Below, piece after piece: positions 51,718 through 59,493 of a stretch of 64,000 bases of DNA (within the stretch, counting starts at the first letter, position 1; every line of letters begins with the position of its first letter). The notes under the pieces are model-generated. The model was not told the origin of the DNA. It saw nothing but the letters and a program-made list of their open reading frames with translations, and did not search any database. Source of the DNA: Microbacterium sp. zg-B185 (GTDB lineage Bacteria > Actinomycetota > Actinomycetes > Actinomycetales > Microbacteriaceae); assembly GCF_030246885.1 (NCBI RefSeq), contig NZ_CP126739.1, forward strand, positions 434,001 through 498,000, in the 5' to 3' direction. The position numbers and the translations under genes are program-made.

Positions 51718-52731
51718 ATGAGCCTCGCGACACCGTCGGATGCGGTCGTGGTACCCGCCGAGGAAGACGCCGAGGCGCGGCGCGCGCGGATGCCCAAGAA
51801 GCCGCGACGCGGCAGGAGCAAGGTCAAGACCAAGGTCCACTACGACAAGCGGGAGGCGCTGGCGGGATACCTGTTCATCCTGCCGTGGGTGATCGGGTTC
51901 CTCGTCTTCACCGCCGGGGCGATGGTCTACAGCCTCTACATCTCCTTCAGCAACTACAACCTCGCCACCAACACCGCGCGCCCCGTCGGCGTCGACAACT
52001 ACGCGCGCCTCTTCGATGACCCGCGCGTGGGCGTCTCCCTGGCCAACACCCTTTTCTACGTCGTGATGGCCGTGCCGCTGGAGATCATCTTCGCGCTCAC
52101 ACTGGCCCTGCTGTTGAACCGCATGAGCCGTGGTGCCGGCCTGTTCCGCACCCTCTACTACCTTCCCAAGATGACGCCCGCCGTCGCGACGGCGGCGGTG
52201 TTCTTCCTGCTGCTGAACGGCAACACCGGTGCCATCAACCAGGGGCTGCGGTTCTTCGGGATCCAAGGGCCGCAGTGGCTTGTCGATCCGGACTGGGTCA
52301 AACCGAGCATCGTCCTGATGACGCTGTGGGCGGTGGCCGGCACGATGGTGATCTTCCTGGCCGCCCTCAAGAATGTGCCCCTCGAGCTGTACGAGGTCGC
52401 CTCCCTGGACGGCGCCGGCCCGGTGCGCAAGTTCTTCTCCATCACCATCCCGATGATTTCGGGTGCGATGTTCTTCAACGTCATCGTGCTCTCGATCGCG
52501 GCGTTCCAGGTCTTCGACCAGGCATACCTGCTGTTCTGGCGGGATCAGAGCAACTCGTCACCGGAGGCGTCGCTTTTCTACGCCATCTACCTCTTCCAGC
52601 AGGCCTTCCGTCAGTTCAACTTCGGGTTCGCCGCCGCGATGGCGTGGCTGCTGTTCGTCATCATCATGGTGATCACGGTCATCCAGGTGAAGTTCGGCAA
52701 CAGATTCGTCTACTACGAGGGAGACCGCTGA
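51718..52731 (+). CDS. Carbohydrate ABC transporter permease (MalF-like)
   Basis: A 337-residue permease with six to seven helices. YLFILPWVIGFLVFTAGAMV is the first helix, and the EAA loop is seen as LYEVASLDGAGPVRKFFSIT (about residues 223-242), which contacts the ATPase. The ATG at 51718 has GAGG 7 bases upstream and is preferred to an upstream ATG at 51643. It overlaps the next permease by one base (TGATG). No ATPase gene is in this operon, as is usual for actinobacterial sugar importers that share MsiK. The sugar is unknown. Confidence 0.9.
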   Translation: MSLATPSDAVVVPAEEDAEARRARMPKKPRRGRSKVKTKVHYDKREALAGYLFILPWVIGFLVFTAGAMVYSLYISFSNYNLATNTARPVGVDNYARLFDDPRVGVSLANTLFYVVMAVPLEIIFALTLALLLNRMSRGAGLFRTLYYLPKMTPAVATAAVFFLLLNGNTGAINQGLRFFGIQGPQWLVDPDWVKPSIVLMTLWAVAGTMVIFLAALKNVPLELYEVASLDGAGPVRKFFSITIPMISGAMFFNVIVLSIAAFQVFDQAYLLFWRDQSNSSPEASLFYAIYLFQQAFRQFNFGFAAAMAWLLFVIIMVITVIQVKFGNRFVYYEGDR

Positions 52732-53684
52732 TGTCGGCATCGCTGCAGACCCCCGGTATCGCCCGGCCGACCCCGGAACTGGCGACGATCACCGCCACGG
52801 TGCCGCCCAAGAGGTCACGCTGGCGCCGCAACCTCGCCCGCCCCAAGAGCCTGTTCGGGCGGATCATGCTGGCGCTCCTCGGCATCGGCTTCGCCCTGCT
52901 GTTCCTGTACCCGTTCGCCTGGCTGCTCGCGGCGAGCTTCAAGCCGCGCGGCGAGGTTTTTGACAACTCCCTCATCCCCCGTACGTGGGTTCCGGACAAC
53001 TACGTGGAGGTGTGGAACCAGCTTCCTCTGCTCAGCTGGATGTGGAACAGCATCGCGATCGCCGTGCTGGCAGCGGGAACCGTGGCCATCTCCAGCTCGA
53101 TCGTCGCGTTCGGATTCGCGTACTTCAAGTTCCCCGGTCGCGGCATCCTGTTCGGGCTCGTGCTGGCCACGATGATGCTCCCCGGTGCGGTCACCATGAT
53201 CCCGATCTATCTCATCTGGAAGCAGACCGGCCTGCTGGGCACGTGGGTCCCGCTGTGGGGAATGAACCTGTTCGGGTCGGCCTTCTACATCTTCCTGCAA
53301 CGCCAGTTCTATCTCGGTCTGCCCAAGGAGCTGTTTGAAGCGGCCCGTCTGGATGGTGCCAGCTACTGGGGGCTGTTCTGGCGGATCGCGATGCCGCTGT
53401 CCGTTCCGTCGTTCATCATCGTGTTCCTGTTCGAGTTCCAAGCCAGCTGGAACAACCTGCAGGCGGCCCTGATCTACCTCAATGCCGGCTCCGTCGAGGA
53501 TTTCACCGCCCCGCTCGGGATCGCCTACGCGATGACCAAGTACAGCCCGACGGCGGGCGGGCAGGGCGACTACCAGTACGTCATGGTCGCGTCGCTGATC
53601 GTGACCATTCCGATGCTCATCCTGTTCGCCTTCGGACAGCGCTACTTCATCGAGGGCGTCGCCACGCAGGGCAGGAAGGGCTGA
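52731..53684 (+). CDS. Carbohydrate ABC transporter permease (MalG-like)
   Basis: A 317-residue permease partner of the preceding gene. The first 40 residues are polar; the first helix is LALLGIGFALLFLYPFAWLL. The EAA loop LFEAARLDGASYWGLFWRIA (about residues 203-222) is intact. It has the usual MalG pattern FSWNN-like ASWNNLQAALIYL. Its start overlaps the upstream stop, so the permeases are made together. The binding protein follows after 150 bases. Confidence 0.9.
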   Translation: MSASLQTPGIARPTPELATITATVPPKRSRWRRNLARPKSLFGRIMLALLGIGFALLFLYPFAWLLAASFKPRGEVFDNSLIPRTWVPDNYVEVWNQLPLLSWMWNSIAIAVLAAGTVAISSSIVAFGFAYFKFPGRGILFGLVLATMMLPGAVTMIPIYLIWKQTGLLGTWVPLWGMNLFGSAFYIFLQRQFYLGLPKELFEAARLDGASYWGLFWRIAMPLSVPSFIIVFLFEFQASWNNLQAALIYLNAGSVEDFTAPLGIAYAMTKYSPTAGGQGDYQYVMVASLIVTIPMLILFAFGQRYFIEGVATQGRKG

Positions 53685-53834
53685 ATCCCGGACTCGTCAT
53701 CACCGGATACATCACAAGTCAACGAAAGACGGACGGCACCCGTAGTCGGGCCGACCTCGCAGGGCACTCGCCCTGCCGCAGGTTCGCACGGGGGACGTCC
53801 GGCGGCGGCGAGGAAGCCGCCCCGATCGAAAGGG

Positions 53835-55205
53835 ATGGACATGCGCAGGCGCATTCTGGGAATCGCCGCTCTCGCGGCAAGCGCGGTCGTGCTCGTCGGC
53901 TGCGGCGGCGGGGGCGGGGGCGAGGGCAGCGACTCGGCTGCCGACTTCAGCACTGAACCCACCGGAACCATGAAGGCATGGGGATTCGAGAACGCCGACG
54001 ACGTCGGTCAGTCCCGCGTGGACTTCGCCGAGGAGCAGCTCAGTGATGTCGAGGTCGAACTGGACGCCACGGCCTTCGATGCGCAGAAGTTCACGACGCG
54101 GATCGCCAGCGGCGACGTGCCCGACGTGGTCCAGATGGACCGTCGCTACGTCACCACATACGCGGCGCAGGACCTGATCATGCCCCTGGACGACTGCTTC
54201 GAGGCGCACGACGTGTCGGCTCGCGACCACTGGTACCCGTTCGTCGTGGATGACGTGACGTATGAGGACGCGGTCTGGGCCGTGCCGCAGTTCTACCAGC
54301 CGCCGGCGGTGCTGCTGAACACGCGCGTGCTGGATGGCGCCGGGGTCACGGCGGAGGAGTTCGACACCTCGGATATGGACGCCCTGCTCGGCGCGATCGG
54401 CAAGATCTACCAGGAGTCCGGCGGCGTTCCCACGCGGCTCGGCTTCGACCCGGTCGCGACCGGCCAGGGCGGGCTGTGGGTGCTCGGGATGGGGGGACAG
54501 CTGACCGACGCTGACGGTGCGCCGACCCTCGATGACCCCAGCAACCTCGCCGGAATCGAGGCGTTGAAGCAGATCACCGACGCGCAGGGCGGCTTCGCCT
54601 CGGTCAAGAGCTTCACCGACTCGTTCGACACCTTCGGCGACAACAACCAGTACGTCGCCGACCAGGTGGGCGCTCAGGTCAACGCGCAGTGGTACCCGAA
54701 TGTGCTGTCGCCCTACGTCGATCAGGTGCAGCTCGAAGCGGTGCCGTTCCGCAACGCCGATGGTGAGCCGTTCTCGGTGGCTTCCGGGACTGCGTTCGTG
54801 ATCCCGATGGGCGCGGAGAACCCCGCCGCGGCATGCGCATGGATGATCAACCTGACCTCGGACGACGGCTGGACGGCGGCCGGTGAAGCGCGCGCGCAGA
54901 CCCGCGCCGAGGACGGCGGCATCAACACGGGGCTGTTCACCGGATCGCCGTCGGCCGACCAGATGATCCGCGAGAAGTGGGTCGTCGAGACCGGAAACCC
55001 GGGCTTCGACCAGGTCATCTCCGCGTACTACGACGTCGTGGACTACGGCCAGTCGTTCGGCTCGTCGCCTGCCGGCCAGGAGATCCAGAACGAGCTGAAC
55101 AACGCGATCACCGCGGCGCTGCTCGGCGACAAGACCGCCGAGGAGGCACTGCAGGACGCGCAGCAGGCCGCGATGCGCGCCTACGAGAACACCACCGCGG
55201 GCTGA
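53835..55205 (+). CDS. Extracellular sugar-binding lipoprotein
   Basis: A 456-residue family 1 solute-binding protein. The signal peptide MDMRRRILGIAALAASAVVL ends in VGCGGGGGG with the lipobox Cys at residue 23, then a Gly/Ser linker. The mature domain has ITxR-type FTTRIASGDVPDVVQMD, the typical binding-protein block, and AVWAVPQFYQPPAVLLNTRV. It is the partner of the two permeases. No glycosidase or regulator is adjacent, so the sugar cannot be guessed. Unlike in most such operons, the binding-protein gene is last. Confidence 0.92.
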   Translation: MDMRRRILGIAALAASAVVLVGCGGGGGGEGSDSAADFSTEPTGTMKAWGFENADDVGQSRVDFAEEQLSDVEVELDATAFDAQKFTTRIASGDVPDVVQMDRRYVTTYAAQDLIMPLDDCFEAHDVSARDHWYPFVVDDVTYEDAVWAVPQFYQPPAVLLNTRVLDGAGVTAEEFDTSDMDALLGAIGKIYQESGGVPTRLGFDPVATGQGGLWVLGMGGQLTDADGAPTLDDPSNLAGIEALKQITDAQGGFASVKSFTDSFDTFGDNNQYVADQVGAQVNAQWYPNVLSPYVDQVQLEAVPFRNADGEPFSVASGTAFVIPMGAENPAAACAWMINLTSDDGWTAAGEARAQTRAEDGGINTGLFTGSPSADQMIREKWVVETGNPGFDQVISAYYDVVDYGQSFGSSPAGQEIQNELNNAITAALLGDKTAEEALQDAQQAAMRAYENTTAG

Positions 55206-55437
55206 TCACCCGCCCCGACCACGATGAGCGGGATGCCCACGAAAGCGGCGGGAACGCGGAGATCACGACGGCCAGCGACACGACATAGGCGACGCTGAGG
55301 AGCACCGCCACGATCGCCGACTTTCGGGTCAGGCCTCCCTTGCCTGTCAACCCGAAGAGCATCATCACGCCCAGCAGCGCCAGCAGAACGCGAAGCGGTG
55401 CTTCCGCGCCCGCGACCGCGGACGGAACGGTGGAGTG
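55181..55437 (-). pseudogene. Frameshifted small membrane protein gene
   Basis: On the minus strand one frame gives APLRVLLALLGVMMLFGLTG, GLTRKSAIVAVLLSVAYVVS and LAVVISAF, two membrane helices. The membrane-like sequence then continues in another frame as AAFVGIPLIVVGAGDQPAVV up to a stop at 55181. Joining them needs a change of one base near 55245-55255 (in CCCGCCGC). This is either a real frameshift or a sequence error. It overlaps the end of the binding-protein gene by 25 bases. Function unknown. The 5' end is uncertain. Confidence 0.5.
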
Positions 55438-55500
55438 ACGCTGAGTGGTTCCCGTTCTGACCCGCGGGCATCCGCGGAGGGCTTGCGCAGAATGACGGGA

Positions 55501-55517
55501 ATACCCCGGAGGGGTAT
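55501..55517. promoter_or_regulatory. CsoR-like operator (ATACCCC-GGA-GGGGTAT)
   Basis: A perfect 7-base inverted repeat with a 3-base centre, the form known for copper-sensing CsoR repressors. TATACT at 55525-55530 fits a -10, so the site would cover the -35 region of the copper ATPase gene, which starts at 55574. No csoR gene is in the window. Confidence 0.65.
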
Positions 55518-55573
55518 CGAGTTCTATACTCCTGACCATCGTCGGCTGGTGCGCGAGCGCCGGGAGGACCCTG

Positions 55574-57670
55574 ATGACGAACCCGCACGCGGCGCACGAC
55601 ATGACATCGCACCAGACCGAGCACACCGGTCACTCCGCTGCCACCGGTCATCACAGCGGGCGCGACGCCCACGCGGGGCACGGTGCCGACCACGTCGCAC
55701 AGTTCCGGCGGCTGTTCTGGGTCAACCTGATCCTCGCGATCCCGGTGGTCGGGTTCTCGGGCATGTTCGCGATGCTGATCGGGTACAGCCTGCCGCTGTT
55801 CCCCGGCGGGCACCTGATCTCGCCGCTGCTCGGGACCGTCATGTACGTGTGGGGAGGACGGCCGTTCCTGCTCGGCGCGGTCAGCGAGCTGCGCACGCGC
55901 ACACCCGGGATGATGCTGCTGATCGGGCTGGCGATCACTGTCGCCTTCGTCGCCTCCTGGGCTGCCGCCCTGGGACTGCTCGATCACGAACTCGAGTTCT
56001 GGTGGGAGCTCGCGCTGCTGATCGTCATCATGCTCCTCGGTCACTGGATCGAGATGCGATCCCTCGCTCACACCACCTCCGCGCTCGACTCGCTGGCCGC
56101 CCTGCTGCCGGACGAAGCCGAACGCGTCGAGGGGGACCGGGTGGTGACCGTGTCGCCGTCAGCCCTCCGCGTCGGCGATGTGGTGGTGGTCCGCCCCGGT
56201 GGCAGCGTGCCCGCGGACGGCCGGATCGTGGCCGGTCGTGCCGACATGGACGAGTCCCTGGTGACCGGGGAATCCCGCACCGTCGCGCGCGGAATCGGCG
56301 AGACGGTCACTGCAGGCACGGTGGCGACGGACTCCGGCATCCGTGTCGAAGTCACCGCCACCGGCGAGGACACCACTCTTGCCGGTATCCGGCGGCTTGT
56401 CGCGCAGGCGCAGAGCTCCACCTCGCGCGCGCAGCGGATCGCCGATCGTGCGGCGGCATGGCTGTTCTGGTTCGCCCTGGGCGCCGCCGCACTCACTGCG
56501 CTCGTGTGGACGCTGCTGGGCAACGCCGACGCGGCCGTCGTGCGCACGATCACGGTGCTGGTCATCGCGTGTCCGCACGCGCTCGGTCTGGCCATCCCGC
56601 TCGTCGTGGCGATCGCGACCGAACGCGCGGCCCGCGGGGGAGTGCTCGTCAAAGACCGCCTGGCGCTGGAGCGCATGCGCACCATCGACACCGTCCTGTT
56701 CGACAAGACCGGCACCCTGACGAAAGGAGAGCCGACCCTCATCGACGTCGCACCCGTCGGCGTTCTGGACGCGGACGCCGTGCTCAGCCTGGCTGCCGCG
56801 GCCGAAGCAGACAGCGAGCACCCGCTGGGCAGGGCGATCGTCCGGTCGGCGAAGGACCGCGGCGTGACGGTTCCGCCGGCGAGCGGCTTCGCCTCCTCAC
56901 CGGCGGTCGGGGTGGTCGCAACCGTGGGTGGACACGAAATCCGCGTCGGCGGGCCGCGTCTCCTCGACGGCATCGGCGCCGGCGAGGTGGCGGCGGCCGC
57001 GGGATGGCGTACCGACGGGGCGATCATCCTGCACGTCGTGCGTGACGGCGAGGTCATCGGCGGGCTGAAACTGGCCGACGAGATCCGACCCGAGTCACGG
57101 GAAGCCGTGGCCGCGCTGCACGAACTCGGCATCCAGGTCGTGATGATCACGGGCGACGCCCATGCGGTCGCCCACTCCGTGGGCGCGGAACTGGGTGTTG
57201 ACCGCGTCCTGGCCGAAGTCCGCCCCGAGGACAAGTCCGCGAAGGTCGCCGAACTCCAGCACGCAGGCCTGGTCGTCGCCGTGGTCGGCGACGGCGTCAA
57301 CGATGCGCCCGCCCTCGCGCGCGCCGACGTCGGCATCGCGATCGGCGCCGGCACCGACGTGGCCATCGCCTCCGCAGGGGTGATCCTCGCCAGCGACGAC
57401 CCTCGCTCGGTGCTGTCGGTGATCGAGCTCTCTCGGGCCGGCTACCGCAAGATGACGCAGAACCTGTGGTGGGCGGCGGGCTACAACCTGATCGCCGTGC
57501 CACTGGCCGCGGGCGTCCTCACCCCGTTCGGGTTCGTGCTGCCCATGTCGGTCGGCGCCTTCCTGATGTCGCTGTCGACGGTCGTCGTGGCCCTCAACGC
57601 GCAGGTGCTTCGCCGCCTCGACCTGCGACCCGACGCGAGCGTGCGCGCCATCCTGGACCGGCGGGCGTGA
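55574..57670 (+). CDS. copB: Copper-translocating P-type ATPase (CopB type)
   Basis: A 698-residue P1B ATPase. The first 40 residues are His-rich (HAAHDMTSHQTEHTGHSAA), replacing the CxxC metal domain. About eight helices follow, with the actuator TGES (residues 231-234), the metal-site CPH at 333-335, the phosphorylated Asp377 in DKTGT, the SEHPLG nucleotide-site motif and GDGVND. CPH in place of CPC defines the CopB (P1B-3) group, which exports copper, probably Cu2+ or Cu+. The upstream CsoR-like operator fits this role. It sits in the cytoplasmic membrane. Confidence 0.92.
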   Translation: MTNPHAAHDMTSHQTEHTGHSAATGHHSGRDAHAGHGADHVAQFRRLFWVNLILAIPVVGFSGMFAMLIGYSLPLFPGGHLISPLLGTVMYVWGGRPFLLGAVSELRTRTPGMMLLIGLAITVAFVASWAAALGLLDHELEFWWELALLIVIMLLGHWIEMRSLAHTTSALDSLAALLPDEAERVEGDRVVTVSPSALRVGDVVVVRPGGSVPADGRIVAGRADMDESLVTGESRTVARGIGETVTAGTVATDSGIRVEVTATGEDTTLAGIRRLVAQAQSSTSRAQRIADRAAAWLFWFALGAAALTALVWTLLGNADAAVVRTITVLVIACPHALGLAIPLVVAIATERAARGGVLVKDRLALERMRTIDTVLFDKTGTLTKGEPTLIDVAPVGVLDADAVLSLAAAAEADSEHPLGRAIVRSAKDRGVTVPPASGFASSPAVGVVATVGGHEIRVGGPRLLDGIGAGEVAAAAGWRTDGAIILHVVRDGEVIGGLKLADEIRPESREAVAALHELGIQVVMITGDAHAVAHSVGAELGVDRVLAEVRPEDKSAKVAELQHAGLVVAVVGDGVNDAPALARADVGIAIGAGTDVAIASAGVILASDDPRSVLSVIELSRAGYRKMTQNLWWAAGYNLIAVPLAAGVLTPFGFVLPMSVGAFLMSLSTVVVALNAQVLRRLDLRPDASVRAILDRRA

Positions 57671-57799
57671 ACTCGGCGGCGATCCCCACCCACCGTGGAG
57701 CGTGATCGCCGGCCGGGACGGATGCCGGTCGCCCCCGCCCCCGGATGCGGGGTGGGCACGCTAGTGGACGCGGACGTACCGGGGTGAGAACCTGACGTG

Positions 57800-58552
57800 A
57801 TGAACACCTTGCGGATCCGCGAGGGGGGTGACCGGCTCGTGGTCGAGCTGCATCGTCCCGATGTGCGGAATGCGATCGACGATGAGATGGTCGCCGAGCT
57901 GCACGAGCTGTGCGCCCGGCTGGAGCGCGACCCTCGCATCCTGATCCTGACCGGCGCGAGCGCAGGAGAGAAGGGCATCTTCGCCGCCGGCGCCGATATC
58001 CGCAGCCTCCTCGGCCGCGGCCGCGACGAGGCGCTGGCGGGGATCAACTCCGGCTTGTTCACGCGGATCGCGCGGCTGCCGATGCCCGTCATCGCTGCCG
58101 TGGACGGCCACGCGATAGGCGGCGGGGCCGAGCTGGCCTACGCCGCGGACATCCGGATCGCCTCGACCCGTGCCGTGTTCGGCAACCCGGAGTCGGCGCT
58201 CGGGATCCTGGCCGCCGCGGGTGCGACCTGGCGGCTCCTCGAACTGGTCGGAGAGCCTCTCGCCAAGGAGATCCTCTTCACCGGCCGTCGGCTCACCGCC
58301 GAAGAGGCGCTCCGGGTCCACCTGGTGGCGTCCATCCATGAGCCGCCGGATCTGCTCGCCGCCGCCGACGCCCTCGCAGACCGCATCGCCGAGCAGGATC
58401 CCCTGGCCGTCCGGCTGACCAAGAGAGTCCTGGCCGCCCCGCGCTCCGCGCATCCGCTGGTGGACGATCTCGCGCAGGCGATCCTGTTCGAATCCGATGC
58501 GAAGACCGAGCGCATGTCCGGCTTCCTGAACCGTCCGAGGGAGTCCACGTGA
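57800..58552 (+). CDS. Enoyl-CoA hydratase/isomerase family protein
   Basis: A 250-residue crotonase-fold enzyme. The oxyanion-hole blocks are GIFAAGADIRSL (about residues 59-70) and DGHAIGGGAELAYAADIRIA (about 103-122), and the catalytic Glu pair lies in FGNPESALGIL. It hydrates enoyl-CoA in fatty-acid beta-oxidation or a related route. A GTG directly before the ATG (57797) is an alternative start. Its stop overlaps the GTG of the dehydrogenase gene (GTGA), so the two steps are made together. Confidence 0.88.
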   Translation: MNTLRIREGGDRLVVELHRPDVRNAIDDEMVAELHELCARLERDPRILILTGASAGEKGIFAAGADIRSLLGRGRDEALAGINSGLFTRIARLPMPVIAAVDGHAIGGGAELAYAADIRIASTRAVFGNPESALGILAAAGATWRLLELVGEPLAKEILFTGRRLTAEEALRVHLVASIHEPPDLLAAADALADRIAEQDPLAVRLTKRVLAAPRSAHPLVDDLAQAILFESDAKTERMSGFLNRPREST

Positions 58553-59409
58553 TCGCCGTTCCGGCTGCGGTGGGCGTCATCGGCGGTGGACGGATGGGCG
58601 CAGGCATCGCGCAGGTGTTCGCTCGCGCGGGCTCCTCGGTCATCGTCATCGAGCGCGACGACGCCTCGGTCGCAGCGGCCCGATCCCGTCTTCAGGACGG
58701 CCTCGCCAAGGCGGCCTCGCATGATCGGTCGATGGATGCCGCATCCGTGCTCGCCCGCGTCGCCGTGAGCGAGAACTACGCTGCGCTCGGCGGTGCCGAG
58801 CTGGTGATCGAAGCCGTCCCCGAGGTGGTCGCTCAGAAGATCGCGGCGCTGGCGGAGGCGGAGCGGGTGATCGGCGCCACCGCGTGGCTGGCGACGAACA
58901 CGTCGTCGTTGTCGTTGTCCGGACTTGCCGAGGCGCTCCAACGACCGGAGCGATTCTGCGGACTGCACTTCTTCAACCCCGTCCCTCCGTCCGCCCTCGT
59001 CGAGATCGTGGTCACCCCGCGCACCGCTGCCGAGCTGCGTGCCCGCGCCGAAGCCTGGGTGGCCGCGCTCGGCAAAACGCCGATCGTCGTCACCGACGCC
59101 CCCGGATTCGCCAGCTCGCGCCTCGGCGCAGCGATCGCGCTCGAGGCGATGCGGATGCTGGAGGAGGGCGTCGCCAGCGCCGCCGATATCGACTCCGCGA
59201 TGGTGCTGGGCTACCGTCACGCCACCGGGCCGCTGCGGACGTCGGATCTGGTCGGTCTGGACGTGCGACTCGGGATAGCCGAATACCTGCACCAGACCCT
59301 GGGCGAACGGTTCGCCCCGCCGCAGATCCTGCGCGACAAGGTCGCCGCGGGCGAGCTGGGACGCAAGAGCGGCCGGGGGTTCTTCGACTACTCCCACGTC
59401 CCCGGATAG
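58549..59409 (+). CDS. 3-hydroxyacyl-CoA dehydrogenase
   Basis: A 286-residue stand-alone enzyme of the 3-hydroxybutyryl-CoA dehydrogenase type. The NAD loop is VGVIGGGRMGAGIAQVFARA (about residues 8-27), ELVIEAVPE and TNTSSLSLSGLA follow, and GLHFFNPVPPSALVEIV contains the catalytic His. The helical C-terminal domain ends with GRKSGRGFFDY. It oxidises the product of the adjacent hydratase. No thiolase or acyl-CoA dehydrogenase gene is next to it, so the pair may serve a special acyl group, for example in phenylacetate or short-chain breakdown. Confidence 0.93.
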   Translation: MIAVPAAVGVIGGGRMGAGIAQVFARAGSSVIVIERDDASVAAARSRLQDGLAKAASHDRSMDAASVLARVAVSENYAALGGAELVIEAVPEVVAQKIAALAEAERVIGATAWLATNTSSLSLSGLAEALQRPERFCGLHFFNPVPPSALVEIVVTPRTAAELRARAEAWVAALGKTPIVVTDAPGFASSRLGAAIALEAMRMLEEGVASAADIDSAMVLGYRHATGPLRTSDLVGLDVRLGIAEYLHQTLGERFAPPQILRDKVAAGELGRKSGRGFFDYSHVPG

Positions 59410-59493
59410 CCCCGGCGCGCGCCCGTATGGATTCCGTGAGGATGAGTGCTCGGAGCGATCTCCGGGACTCCGGTCGGCGTAGTGTCGCGTCCC

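Noticed and set aside
59410..59493. c-di-AMP (ydaO-type) riboswitch before the KimA-like gene
   Set aside because: The gap is only 84 bases and the mRNA may start at the GTG, leaving no room for the riboswitch.
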